A stretch of 52,009 nt of DNA. It comes from Clostridia bacterium. GTDB lineage: Bacteria; Bacillota; Clostridia; UMGS1810. Location: contig JAFSCF010000001.1 in NCBI GenBank assembly GCA_017436905.1, forward strand, positions 1 to 52,009, read 5' to 3'. The notes below the pieces were generated by a model. It ran no database searches. It saw only the letters and a list, made by a program, of their open reading frames with translations, and was not told where the DNA came from. Both the position numbers and the translations under genes were made by a program. Positions 24,487 through 33,717 of this stretch are shown one piece after another (position 1 is the stretch's first letter; every line of letters begins with the position of its first letter).

Positions 24487-25662
24487 TTAATGATGGAAAA
24501 GCCTGATACCTGTAAACGACATAGCAATATTATACTTATTGCAGGTTTCAATTACATTATCGTCACGGACTGAACCGCCAGGTTCTGCAATATACATTAC
24601 ACCGCTTTTGTGTGCACGCTCAATATTATCGCCAAACGGGAAGAACGCATCAGAGCCAAGAGAAACCTCTGTATTTTTAGCAATCCACGCTTTTTTCTCC
24701 TCAACAGTAAACACTTCGGGTTTAACTTTAAATATCTTCTGCCATGCACCGTCTGCCAAAACGTCTTCGTATTCGTCGCCTATATATACGTCAATAGCAT
24801 TATCACGGTCTGCACGTTTGATACCATCCACAAACTGCAGTTCTAAAACTTTAGGACACTGACGAAGCCACCAGTTATCCGCTTTTTGTCCTGCAAGGCG
24901 TGTGCAGTGAATTCTTGACTGCTGACCTGCACCTATACCAATAGCCTGTCCGTCTTTTACGTAGCATACGCTGTTAGACTGTGTGTATTTTAAAACAATA
25001 AGAGAAATCATCAAATCCCTTTTTGCTTCGGCAGACATAACTTTATTATCTGTTACAACATTTGCGAGCAATTCTTCATTGATATCAAGTTCATTTCTGC
25101 CCTGTTCAAATGTTACACCATAAACCTGCTTTGTTTCTATAGGTGCAGGAGTGTAAGATTCGTCCATTTTCAAAATGCAATAGTTACCGTTTTTCTTAGC
25201 CTTGAGGATTTCAAGCGCTTCATCAGAATATGAAGGTGCGATAACACCATCGGAAACTTCTTTTTTAATAAGGAGCGCTGTTGCCTTATCACACTCGTCT
25301 GAAAGTGCAATAAAATCACCGAAAGACGACATTCTGTCAGCACCTCTTGCTCTTGCATATGCACATGCAAGCGGTGAAAGTTCTACATCATCTGTGAAAT
25401 AAATCTTTTTAAGTGTATCTGTAAGTGGAAGACCAACTGCCGCACCTGCAGGTGATACGTGCTTAAACGATGTTGCCGAGGGAAGACCTGTTGCTTTTTT
25501 AAGTTCCTTAACAAGTTGATAGCCGTTGAAAGCATCAAGCAAATTAATATATCCGGGACGGCCGCAGATAACTTCTATAGGAAGTTCGCTGCCGTCAGCC
25601 ATAAACACTCTTGACGGTTTCTGGTTAGGGTTACAACCGTACTTTAACTGCATTTCTGTCAT
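24487..25662 (-). CDS. purH: Stand-alone AICAR transformylase (PurH C-terminal domain only)
   Basis: Formylates AICAR to FAICAR with 10-formyl-THF, the penultimate step of IMP synthesis. At 391 aa it corresponds to the AICARFT domain alone, with the catalytic Lys-His in SFKHVSPAGAAVG near residue 65, SNSVCYVKDGQAIGIGAGQQSR near 235 and DAFFPFGDNIERA near 344. The N-terminal IMP cyclohydrolase (MGS-like) domain of normal bifunctional PurH (about 510-520 aa) is absent. The missing activity appears to be supplied by the PurO-like gene immediately upstream. Confidence 0.9.
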   Translation of the reverse strand: MTEMQLKYGCNPNQKPSRVFMADGSELPIEVICGRPGYINLLDAFNGYQLVKELKKATGLPSATSFKHVSPAGAAVGLPLTDTLKKIYFTDDVELSPLACAYARARGADRMSSFGDFIALSDECDKATALLIKKEVSDGVIAPSYSDEALEILKAKKNGNYCILKMDESYTPAPIETKQVYGVTFEQGRNELDINEELLANVVTDNKVMSAEAKRDLMISLIVLKYTQSNSVCYVKDGQAIGIGAGQQSRIHCTRLAGQKADNWWLRQCPKVLELQFVDGIKRADRDNAIDVYIGDEYEDVLADGAWQKIFKVKPEVFTVEEKKAWIAKNTEVSLGSDAFFPFGDNIERAHKSGVMYIAEPGGSVRDDNVIETCNKYNIAMSFTGIRLFHH

Positions 25663-25680
25663 AACGATTTTCCTTTCTGA

Positions 25681-26394
25681 TTACTTATTTTTATTAATAA
25701 TTCTTGTGTCGGTTTTACCGGTAGAAATATCAATATATCTTACAAAAAGCGATACTTTGTTATCTTCGTTAAGTGATTCCCAAAGTCCGTCTGTAAAAGC
25801 ATCTATACTGTTGGGTATACTTACGAGCACAGGCTCACCTTCAAACGAAGGAAGCGGATTTCCGTCACCCATATATGTGTGGATAAAGTGTCCCTCGCCA
25901 TTAACCGGATTTTTGTATGAGTATGTAAATCTCAGGCAAGAATCGGGGTTACCGTTATTGCTTTTAAGAATAGACATAGCATAACTGTAATCGCCGCCTT
26001 CTACTTTCATAATACCCGAAATTCTGGGAGTGTAGTTTGGAGCATCATCTTCAAATTCACGTGTTCTTAAACTCTGCTCAAATGTCAATTGCTGATTCAT
26101 CAAATCATAAATCGTATCTGTCTGGTCGCCGTTAGTAACGATTGTTTTGTTGCCAAGCACTCGAACAGGAGCATAAATTATAAGATGTGGATCTGTAAGT
26201 TTAGACTCATCAAATGCCTGAGTGCGAATTCCGTCACCGTCTTCTACGAAAACTCTGTTTCTGCTGTTTTCGCTTCTGCCCATAATAAAATATGCAGTAA
26301 CGGCACTTTTGCCGTCGGCACTTTTACCAATTACAATACCTCTGCCAGGATAGGCATTGGCTTTTAAATCTTCGTAAATATTTATTTTCTGCAT
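25681..26394 (-). CDS. purO: PurO-like IMP cyclohydrolase
   Basis: A 237-aa protein resembling the IMP_cyclohyd/PurO family first known from archaea, which closes FAICAR to IMP. Landmarks are the N-terminal AYPGRGIVIGKS, YFIMGRSENSRNRVF near 36-50, and PNYTPRISGIM near 125. It sits between purN and the stand-alone AICAR transformylase, exactly where the missing cyclohydrolase of a split PurH would be expected. Assignment rests on family resemblance plus context; I could not run a profile search. Confidence 0.82.
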   Translation of the reverse strand: MQKINIYEDLKANAYPGRGIVIGKSADGKSAVTAYFIMGRSENSRNRVFVEDGDGIRTQAFDESKLTDPHLIIYAPVRVLGNKTIVTNGDQTDTIYDLMNQQLTFEQSLRTREFEDDAPNYTPRISGIMKVEGGDYSYAMSILKSNNGNPDSCLRFTYSYKNPVNGEGHFIHTYMGDGNPLPSFEGEPVLVSIPNSIDAFTDGLWESLNEDNKVSLFVRYIDISTGKTDTRIINKNK

Positions 26395-26406
26395 AGTTAC
26401 TATCTC

Positions 26407-27003
26407 CTATTTTATTTTCCCGCTACAGATAAGTTCAACTGCTTCGGGAAGTATTTTCCATTCAGCCTCTTCCATAACTCTTTTCTGCAATGTTTCGGCG
26501 GTGTCATCACCATTGATATAAACTGCTTTTTGCAAAATAATCTTTCCGCCGTCGGTTACTTCGTTTACAAAATGAACAGTTGCGCCCGTAACTTTAACGC
26601 CGTAATCAAGCGCCGCCTGATGCACTTTTAGACCGTAAAAACCGTCACCGCAAAAAGACGGTATAAGCGACGGATGGATATTAATAATTCTGTCCTCATA
26701 TTCTTTTAAAAGTTTATCGCCTACAATAGACAAATATCCTGCCATAACTATAAGGTCAACTTTCATATCCTGCATATGCTTTGCAATTGCGGCATCCAAA
26801 TCATCTTTAGAGTCATAGTCTTTTTTGGAAAATACTGCTGAATTTATTCCGTTTTCTTCCGCTCTGGTAAGTGCATAAGCACCGGCCTTACTGCTGACAA
26901 CTGTTACTATTTTTCCTGACTTTATAACGCCTGATTTACAAGCGTCAATAAGTGCCTGAAGATTAGTTCCACCACCGGATACCAATACACCGATATTTAG
27001 CAT
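26407..27003 (-). CDS. purN: Phosphoribosylglycinamide formyltransferase
   Basis: GAR transformylase, using 10-formyl-THF. 198 aa. The N-terminal [16 protein letters not shown] phosphate loop and the catalytic region [10 protein letters not shown] near 106, with later H and D in HQAALDYG and TDGGKII, are all in place. Its start overlaps the purM stop by 7 bases. Confidence 0.96.
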   Translation of the reverse strand: MLNIGVLVSGGGTNLQALIDACKSGVIKSGKIVTVVSSKAGAYALTRAEENGINSAVFSKKDYDSKDDLDAAIAKHMQDMKVDLIVMAGYLSIVGDKLLKEYEDRIINIHPSLIPSFCGDGFYGLKVHQAALDYGVKVTGATVHFVNEVTDGGKIILQKAVYINGDDTAETLQKRVMEEAEWKILPEAVELICSGKIK

Positions 27004-28031
27004 ATTTCCACCCCGTGTTCACCGTCTTCAACCGTGCCGATAATATATGCATCCTCACCGTTGGCTTTAAGGATTTCCATTGCTTTATCTACGTCTTTTG
27101 CATCTACAGCGAATATCATACCAATACCCATATTGTATGTACCAAACATATCTTTTTCAGGAATATCACCTGTTTCAGCAATAACCTCAAATATAGGCAG
27201 AATATTCCACGATCCTTTTTTGATAACTGCTTTTTTTCCTTCAGGCAACATACGTGGAATATTTTCATAAAAACCACCGCCGGTTATGTGAGAAATTGCC
27301 TTAACCTCTACATTTTTGATAACATCAAGCATAGGTTTAACATATAACTTGGTAGGTACTAAAAGTGCTTCTGCAACAGACATACCAAGTTTATCGTTAT
27401 ATTCTTTAACAGCAACATTATCACCATCATCAATACCGAATACTTTTCTTACAAGCGAATAACCGTTACTGTGTACGCCTGATGATGCAATACCAATAAG
27501 CACATCACCGGTTGCCACTTTTGAGCCGTCAATTATTTTATCTTTATCAACAATACCCACTGTAAATCCTGCAAGGTCATATTCGTCAACATCGTAAAAT
27601 CCAGGCATTTCTGCAGTTTCGCCACCAATAAGCGCACAACCGGATTTGAAACAACCGTCTGCAACGCCTTTTACTATCTGTGCAATTTTTTCCGGAACGT
27701 TTTTGCCTACTGCAACATAGTCAAGGAAAAGCAAAGGTTTAGCACCCTGGCATACAACGTCATTTACGCACATTGCAACGCAGTCCTGACCAATTGTATC
27801 ATGCTTGTCCAGCAAGAATGCAAGTTTAAGTTTTGTACCTACACCATCAGTACCGGCAACCAGTACAGGGTTGTTAAGGTCTTCTTTATCAATTTCAAAC
27901 AAGCCTCCAAAACCGCCAAGACCTGTCAACACACCTTTGGTAAATGTGCGTGAAACGTGTTCTTTCATAAGTTCTACTGCTTTGTATCCGGCTTCAACGT
28001 CAACGCCGGCTTTTTTATAACTATCGCTCAT
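26997..28031 (-). CDS. purM: Phosphoribosylformylglycinamidine cyclo-ligase
   Basis: AIR synthetase, the fifth purine step. 344 aa starting [16 protein letters not shown], the conserved N terminus. The ATP-binding [12 protein letters not shown] near 61, the metal-binding [11 protein letters not shown] near 140 and [14 protein letters not shown] near 183 are visible. I place the start at 28031, overlapping the purF stop by 11 bases; the GAGGAG site is inside purF, so translation is coupled. The longer reading lies wholly within purF in another frame. Confidence 0.95.
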   Translation of the reverse strand: MSDSYKKAGVDVEAGYKAVELMKEHVSRTFTKGVLTGLGGFGGLFEIDKEDLNNPVLVAGTDGVGTKLKLAFLLDKHDTIGQDCVAMCVNDVVCQGAKPLLFLDYVAVGKNVPEKIAQIVKGVADGCFKSGCALIGGETAEMPGFYDVDEYDLAGFTVGIVDKDKIIDGSKVATGDVLIGIASSGVHSNGYSLVRKVFGIDDGDNVAVKEYNDKLGMSVAEALLVPTKLYVKPMLDVIKNVEVKAISHITGGGFYENIPRMLPEGKKAVIKKGSWNILPIFEVIAETGDIPEKDMFGTYNMGIGMIFAVDAKDVDKAMEILKANGEDAYIIGTVEDGEHGVEIC

Positions 28032-29478
28032 GAGTATATATTCTCCTCTCGTCTTTTTCATTTTGTGTGGGAACAGGAATTGGATATTCCCCCGTAAAAC
28101 ATCCCTGACAGTAACCACCGGTTCTTCCGGGAAGTAATTTCTTTATACCTTCTATACTCAAGTAACCAAGGCTGTCTGCCTCGATTGCTTTAGCAATGTC
28201 GTCAAGTTCCATCTGGCAGGCAATAAGATTTTCTTTAGACGGAACATCAGTACCAAAGTAGCACGGCCATTTAAAAGGTGGTGAACTGATACGTACGTGC
28301 ACCTCTAAAGCACCAGCCTCTTTAAGCAATCTTACAATATCACGGATAGTAGTTCCGCGTACAATAGAGTCGTCTACCATAACAACACGTTTACCTTTAA
28401 CAGCATCAGCCAAAACGTTTAATTTAATCTTAACAAGATTCTGTCTTTCGCTTTGAGTTGGCTGAATAAATGTTCTGCCGATATAACGATTTTTGATAAG
28501 ACCGTATCCGTAGGGAATTCCGGACTCCTCTGAATAACCGATTGCGGCACAAAGACCGGAATCAGGTACACCAAATACCAAATCTGCCTCCACAGGGTGT
28601 TCCTGTGCCAGAACTTTACCTGCGTTTTTACGTGCTTCGTAAACGCTTGTGCCCTCTATAATACTATCAGGGCGAGCAAAATACATATATTCAAACACGC
28701 ATATGCCTCTGTTGTCGGTTACATTATCTCTGATAGACGTAACCTCATTATTATATATTACAACCATCTCACCGGGATCAAGTTCACGTATAAACTCTGC
28801 TCCTATAGCATCAAAAGCGCATGTTTCAGATGCGAGTAAATAAGAGTTACCAAGTTTACCCAAAGCCAACGGACGAATTCCATAAGGATCACGGCAACCA
28901 ATCATCTTCTGAGGGCTCATAACAATCATGGAATAAGCACCTTTGATAATTTTCATCATTTTTTTAACTGCTTCTTCAACACTTGCAGAGGAAATGCGTT
29001 CTTTTGCAATAACGTGTGCGATTACCTCAGCATCGCTTGTGCCATGAAAAACTGCGCCTTCGGACTCAAACATATCTCTGAGTTGAGCAGCATTTATAAG
29101 ACTACCATTATTAGCGATTGTAAGTGTGCCTTTTTTATATTTTCTTACCATTGGCTGAATACTTTCACGGTATCCGGCACTTGCTTTCGAATATTTTGAA
29201 TAGTTTACATGGCCAACTGCCATCTGACCTTTTAAATGGCTTAAAATCTTTTCGTTAAAAACTTCGTTTACAAGGCCCATATCTTTAGTGCAGACAATAT
29301 TACCGCTATCATTAACAGCAATTCCGCAACTCTGCTGACCTCTGTGCTGGAGTGCATACAGCGCATAGTATGCGATATTTGCACAATCGTGACCGTCTGC
29401 GTCGCTTATACCAAAAACTCCGCATTCTTCATGGAGTTTTTCAGGAAGCCACGAAAATCCGAGTTCTTTATTTTCCAT
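28021..29478 (-). CDS. purF: Amidophosphoribosyltransferase
   Basis: Commits PRPP to purine synthesis. 485 aa. An 18-residue propeptide precedes the nucleophile Cys19 (HEECGVFG). The PRPP site is [13 protein letters not shown] near 350. Cys residues at the positions expected for the [4Fe-4S] cluster of Bacillus-type enzymes can be seen in [15 protein letters not shown] and GYCQGCF, so it is probably an iron-sulfur, oxygen-sensitive form. Between purE and purM. Confidence 0.96.
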   Translation of the reverse strand: MENKELGFSWLPEKLHEECGVFGISDADGHDCANIAYYALYALQHRGQQSCGIAVNDSGNIVCTKDMGLVNEVFNEKILSHLKGQMAVGHVNYSKYSKASAGYRESIQPMVRKYKKGTLTIANNGSLINAAQLRDMFESEGAVFHGTSDAEVIAHVIAKERISSASVEEAVKKMMKIIKGAYSMIVMSPQKMIGCRDPYGIRPLALGKLGNSYLLASETCAFDAIGAEFIRELDPGEMVVIYNNEVTSIRDNVTDNRGICVFEYMYFARPDSIIEGTSVYEARKNAGKVLAQEHPVEADLVFGVPDSGLCAAIGYSEESGIPYGYGLIKNRYIGRTFIQPTQSERQNLVKIKLNVLADAVKGKRVVMVDDSIVRGTTIRDIVRLLKEAGALEVHVRISSPPFKWPCYFGTDVPSKENLIACQMELDDIAKAIEADSLGYLSIEGIKKLLPGRTGGYCQGCFTGEYPIPVPTQNEKDERRIYTHER

Positions 29479-29519
29479 AACTATCTCTCCTTTGCTGATT
29501 TATATTATATGTGCTGTTA

Positions 29520-30026
29520 TTATAATTTTTCTGCCTCTGCCTTAATTGCAGCGTTTTTAGCACGGACTTCCTCTTTCATTTTAACTTTATATGCTTTAAG
29601 TTTTTCTTTAATTTCAGGGAAAGCAAGTGAAAGCATCTGTGCTGCCAAAATACCTGCGTTATCTCCGCCGTCAATAGCAACAGTTGCAACGGGGATACCT
29701 TTTGGCATCTGTACAATAGACAAAAGTGAATCCAATCCATCCATAGTTGATGATTTAATAGGCAATCCTATTACAGGCAACACCGTGTGTGCTGCAATAA
29801 TGCCGCCCAAATGTGCCGCTTTACCAGCAGCAGCAATAATAACACCAATGCCGTTATCCTCTGCACTTTTTGCAAAAACCTCAGCATCTTCAGGTGTTCT
29901 GTGTGCGGAAATGACATTTACGTCTACTTCAATGCCGAACTCCTTTAAAATTTTGATACACGGTACAAGTTTCGGAAAGTCCGAATCACTACCCATTACA
30001 ACTGCAACTTTTGCTGTCTTTGACAT
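29520..30026 (-). CDS. purE: N5-carboxyaminoimidazole ribonucleotide mutase
   Basis: Class I PurE, converting N5-CAIR to CAIR. 168 aa. Motifs are GSDSD (12-16), the catalytic SAHRTP near 40, and AAAGKAAHLGGIIAAHT near 65. Probably the first gene of the purine operon; AGGAGG precedes the ATG. No purK is visible in the window. Only a weak promoter and no guanine riboswitch were found in the 95 bases upstream. Confidence 0.96.
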   Translation of the reverse strand: MSKTAKVAVVMGSDSDFPKLVPCIKILKEFGIEVDVNVISAHRTPEDAEVFAKSAEDNGIGVIIAAAGKAAHLGGIIAAHTVLPVIGLPIKSSTMDGLDSLLSIVQMPKGIPVATVAIDGGDNAGILAAQMLSLAFPEIKEKLKAYKVKMKEEVRAKNAAIKAEAEKL

Positions 30027-30089
30027 ATCATTTCCTCCTACTGTATATAAAAAATTTAAAATGTTATACCCTACATATTAACGAAAAAA

Positions 30090-30115
30090 TCCGCGGCCGC
30101 ATTCACGGCCGTGGA
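30090..30115 (-). terminator. Intrinsic terminator of thrS
   Basis: A G/C-rich stem TCCACGGCCG/CGGCCGCGGA (one G-T) with a 6-base loop, then ATTTTTTCG on the minus strand, directly after the thrS stop codon. Confidence 0.88.
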
Positions 30116-30122
30116 CTTACAC

Positions 30123-32057
30123 TTATCTTAATTTGTTATCGATTTCGTTTCTTATATCTGCAATAAACGCTTCGATAGTTTTGCTGCCCAAATCTCCGTC
30201 TTTGCGTGAACGTACGGATACCTCACCGCTTTCAACCTCTTTATCGCCTACTATGAGCATATAAGGAACTTTTGAAAGTTGTGCTTCACGGATTTTATAA
30301 CCGAGTTTTTCGTTTCTCATATCTGTTTCAACACGCACCAATGCATTTGCAAGTTTGCTTTCAAGTTCTTTTGCATACTCGAAATGACGTTCAGAAACGG
30401 GTATAATCTGAACCTGTGTGGGTGAAAGCCACGTCGGGAACGCACCTGCATATTTTTCAATAAGCAGAGCAAGAGTTCTTTCGTAGCAACCGATAGACGT
30501 TCTGTGAATAATATACGGATTTTTCTTTGAGCCGTCGCTATCGGTATATTCCATACCGAATTTTTCTGCAAGCATCTGGTCAATCTGAATGGTGACGAGA
30601 GTATCTTCTTTACCGAATACGTTTTTAATCTGGATATCGAGTTTCGGTCCGTAGAATGCTGCCTCGCCTATACCAATCTTATAATCAACGCCGAGGTCAT
30701 CTAAAATTTCTTTCATAGTACCCTGTGCCTCGTCCCACTGCTCCTGAGTTCCGATATATTTTTCACGATTGTCGGGATCCCACTGAGAAAATCTGTAAGA
30801 TACATCTTCGTAAAGGCCGAGAACATCAAGCATATAGTTAGTCATTTCCAGACATCTGCGGAATTCATCCGCCAACTGGTCAGGACGGCACATAAGATGT
30901 CCTTCGGAAATTGTAAACTGACGCACACGAATAAGACCGTGCATTTCGCCGGACGCTTCGTTTCTGAAAAGTGTGGAAGTTTCGCTAAGGCGCATGGGCA
31001 GGTCGCGATAACTTCTCATTCTGTTAAGATACGCCTGATACTGGAAAGGACATGTCATAGGACGGAGAGCAAATACTTCTTTATCTGTCTCTTCATCACC
31101 CATAACAAACATACTGTCTTTATAGTGGTCCCAGTGTCCGGAAATTTTATAAAGGTCACTTTTAGCCATTAAAGGTGTTTTGGTCATCTGCCAACCGTGA
31201 GCAGCCTCGTGGTCCTCCACAAATCTCTGCAAAATCTGTATCATTTTAGCACCCTTGGGCAACAAGATAGGCAGACCCTGACCTATAGAATCAACAGTAG
31301 TAAAGAGTTCAAGTTCACGGCCAAGTTTATTATGGTCACGTTTTTTAGCCTCTTCGGTCATTTCAATATAAGCCTTAAGGTCGTCTTTATTATCAAAAGC
31401 AGTACCGTAAATACGCTGGAGCATTTTGTTGTTTTCATTACCTCTCCAGTACGCACCTGTTACACTCATAAGTTTAAACGCTTTTACAACACCTGTATGG
31501 TGTGCATGAGGGCCTGCGCAAAGGTCAGTAAAGTCGCCCTGCTTATAGAAAGATATTACAGAATCTTCGGGCAAGTCGTTAATAAGTTCTACTTTATAAG
31601 GCTCGCCTTTTTCCTCCATAAGTTTAATTGCCTCTGCACGGGGCAATTCAAAACGTTCAAGAGTAATTCTTTCTTTAACGATCTTCTTCATCTCGTCTTC
31701 GATTTTTTTCAAATCATCATTATTCAAAGTAGAGTCCATATCGAAGTCATAGTAAAAACCGTTTTCAATAGCGGGACCTATAGCGAGTTTAGCATTCGGA
31801 TACAGACGTTTAACCGCCTGAGCCAGAACATGAGATGCGGTGTGGCGCAGTATTTTCTTACCCTCTTCGCTTGCAAAAGTAAGGATTTCCACATCGCAGT
31901 CTTTATCAATAACATAGCCTGTTTCCACAACTGTGCCGTCTACCAAAGCACCAAGAGCAGCACGTGCAAGCCCATCGCTTATAGATGCGGCAACTTCGTA
32001 TACGGAAACCGGTGATTCAAATTCTTTTTTATCATCTCTGAGAGTAATAGTAATCAT
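30123..32057 (-). CDS. thrS: Threonyl-tRNA synthetase
   Basis: Class II synthetase, 644 aa, normal length. Domains in order: TGS (1-60), editing/SAD region with HTASHVLAQ near 92 and DLCAGPH near 182, catalytic core with motif 2 (LFRNEASGEMHGLIRVRQFT) near 364 and motif 3 (IHRTSIGCYERTLALLIEKY) near 520, and the C-terminal anticodon-binding domain. Unlike many Firmicutes thrS genes it has no T-box leader: the consensus promoter ends only 30 bases before the ATG. Confidence 0.97.
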   Translation of the reverse strand: MITITLRDDKKEFESPVSVYEVAASISDGLARAALGALVDGTVVETGYVIDKDCDVEILTFASEEGKKILRHTASHVLAQAVKRLYPNAKLAIGPAIENGFYYDFDMDSTLNNDDLKKIEDEMKKIVKERITLERFELPRAEAIKLMEEKGEPYKVELINDLPEDSVISFYKQGDFTDLCAGPHAHHTGVVKAFKLMSVTGAYWRGNENNKMLQRIYGTAFDNKDDLKAYIEMTEEAKKRDHNKLGRELELFTTVDSIGQGLPILLPKGAKMIQILQRFVEDHEAAHGWQMTKTPLMAKSDLYKISGHWDHYKDSMFVMGDEETDKEVFALRPMTCPFQYQAYLNRMRSYRDLPMRLSETSTLFRNEASGEMHGLIRVRQFTISEGHLMCRPDQLADEFRRCLEMTNYMLDVLGLYEDVSYRFSQWDPDNREKYIGTQEQWDEAQGTMKEILDDLGVDYKIGIGEAAFYGPKLDIQIKNVFGKEDTLVTIQIDQMLAEKFGMEYTDSDGSKKNPYIIHRTSIGCYERTLALLIEKYAGAFPTWLSPTQVQIIPVSERHFEYAKELESKLANALVRVETDMRNEKLGYKIREAQLSKVPYMLIVGDKEVESGEVSVRSRKDGDLGSKTIEAFIADIRNEIDNKLR

Positions 32058-32087
32058 AATACGCCTCCTATAATACTCAATGTATAT

Positions 32088-32116
32088 ATTATAAGATTTT
32101 TTAGATAATTTGTCAA
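32088..32116 (-). promoter_or_regulatory. Consensus sigma-A promoter of thrS
   Basis: TTGACA (32116-32111), exactly 17 bases, TATAAT (32093-32088) on the minus strand. Both boxes are perfect consensus. Confidence 0.88.
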
Positions 32117-32155
32117 GAAATTATCTCCATAAAACAGCAAAACGAATAAACAAAA

Positions 32156-32178
32156 AAGGAGCCTTTAAAAGACTCCTT
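32156..32178 (-). terminator. Intrinsic terminator of the GT2 gene
   Basis: Stem AAGGAGTC/GGCTCCTT (one G-T) followed on minus by TTTTTTG, about 35 bases after the stop codon. Confidence 0.75.
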
Positions 32179-32215
32179 AATATAAATTTCTCACAATTGA
32201 TTCATCATATGGCAC

Positions 32216-33490
32216 TTATTGGATTTTTTCTACGTCAGTAATACTGATTTCTCTGGTATGCTGAGTATGAAACCACTCTTTTTTATTTTTATTTATACAT
32301 CCAATAATTGTGATTGGCATCCACGTAAGCGAATAAATTGAATATGTGATGTACCCCCAAATAAGTTTTTTGTTAATACATTTTTTCTCTATCGTAATAA
32401 CAATTGGCATATACAAAAACTCTATGCCCACAAATATATTCCAGATAAGCGGATTTTCAAAAAGGTACCACATCTGAATAAAGCCAAGATTGCCGTCGGG
32501 ATAAAATGTTTGCGCCCATGCCATAAATGTGATAATAGAAACACAAATAACCTTTAACGGGTTAATAAGGTAAACACCGCAGTCGAACGCAGACCAATCG
32601 GATTTTTTGATTGCTCTTGAAAACAATTTAACTGAAAACCTTGAAGCAACATCTGCATGCCCCTGCATCCAGCGAACACGCTGTTTCCAGGATTGCGACA
32701 TTGTAAGCGGTTTTTCATCATATACTTTGGCGTGGTATGCCCAGCCTACCTTTTCGCCCTCAAGAGCAAGACGGGCTGTAAATTCCATATCTTCTGTAAG
32801 GCAAGTTGCTTTCCAACCGATTCTTTTTAAAAGTTCTGTGTCGATAATAAAACCTGTTCCGCTAAGTTGGCATGTAATACCAAGGTTATAGCGTGCTGTC
32901 TGGAACAGACGCGAAATTGACCAGAACGAAATTGAATACGCACATGTAATCCATGAATCGAACGGGTTTTTACTGTCTATATACCCCTGAACAACCTTGT
33001 AACCTTTATTTATCTCGTTATTCATAGCAATGAGATAGTTTTCGTCAACGATGTTGTCAGCGTCAAATATAGAAATGGAGTCGTATTTTTTATCCATCGC
33101 AAAAATCTTATCAAACATCCACTCAAGAGCATAACCCTTTCCGCGGAGTTCGTTGTTTTCACGTTCATACACAATAGCACCTGCGGCTGCTGCACGCTCT
33201 GCAGTACGGTCGGTACAGTTATCGGCTATAACGAAAATATCGTACGCCTCTCTGGGATAGTTAAGTTTGTTTAAACTATCTACCATATTGCCGATAACCA
33301 CCTCTTCATTATGGGCGGCTACAACAAGTGCAAAGGTGTGTATATCCTTCTTTTCGGCAACAGCATCGTTTTTTCTGTTATACCACCCAAAGAGCGATAC
33401 AACAAAATAATATCCGCCGTAAGCAAGAGTAAACACCTGCAATATTAAACTGATTACAAATACAACGGGATGTGCGCTTAATTCTGGCAC
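32216..33490 (-). CDS. Membrane family-2 glycosyltransferase (poly-GlcNAc synthase-like)
   Basis: A 424-aa processive-type GT2 with an N-terminal membrane helix (about 7-30), GT-A domain and three C-terminal helices. Catalytic features are VVAAHNEE near 57, the metal-binding DAD near 145, GTGF near 211, EDMEF near 231 and QRVRWMQG (the QxxRW motif) near 268. This is the layout of PgaC/IcaA or hyaluronan synthases; the polymer is unknown. The GTG start follows AGAGAGGTG. Single gene with its own promoter and terminator, near but not in the cps operon. Confidence 0.88.
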   Translation of the reverse strand: MPELSAHPVVFVISLILQVFTLAYGGYYFVVSLFGWYNRKNDAVAEKKDIHTFALVVAAHNEEVVIGNMVDSLNKLNYPREAYDIFVIADNCTDRTAERAAAAGAIVYERENNELRGKGYALEWMFDKIFAMDKKYDSISIFDADNIVDENYLIAMNNEINKGYKVVQGYIDSKNPFDSWITCAYSISFWSISRLFQTARYNLGITCQLSGTGFIIDTELLKRIGWKATCLTEDMEFTARLALEGEKVGWAYHAKVYDEKPLTMSQSWKQRVRWMQGHADVASRFSVKLFSRAIKKSDWSAFDCGVYLINPLKVICVSIITFMAWAQTFYPDGNLGFIQMWYLFENPLIWNIFVGIEFLYMPIVITIEKKCINKKLIWGYITYSIYSLTWMPITIIGCINKNKKEWFHTQHTREISITDVEKIQ

Positions 33491-33523
33491 TGAAATCACC
33501 TCTCTATATTTATACCATTGAAC

Positions 33524-33552
33524 ATTATATACCAACAAAAGAAATTTTGCAA
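33524..33552 (-). promoter_or_regulatory. Sigma-A promoter of the GT2 gene
   Basis: TTGCAA (33552-33547), 17 bases, TATAAT (33529-33524) on the minus strand. Confidence 0.7.
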
Positions 33553-33648
33553 CACTTATTTTTTCGTCAAAAAAACTATTTTATATTTTATTTTCTTCTT
33601 TTTTTGTCGATTTTGACGGCTTTTTGCAGTTGTTTTGTGATATATGTA

Positions 33649-33677
33649 TTGACCGCACAACGCTACTGTACTATAAT
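33649..33677 (+). promoter_or_regulatory. Sigma-A promoter of radA
   Basis: TTGACC (33649-33654), 17 bases, TATAAT (33672-33677), 40 bases before the ATG. Confidence 0.8.
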
Positions 33678-33717
33678 AATTATATGTTGAACTGTATTTA
33701 TTATGAGGTGCATACAT

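Noticed and set aside
30027..30089. Possible PurR box or guanine riboswitch before purE
   Set aside because: No paired PurBox motifs and no riboswitch core were seen in the short gap. A TTCGTTAATAT stretch is too weak to call.
32058..32215. Possible T-box leader before thrS
   Set aside because: The consensus promoter ends 30 bases before the ATG, and the T-box sequence AGGGTGGNACCGCG is absent. The hairpin at 32156-32178 belongs to the GT2 gene.
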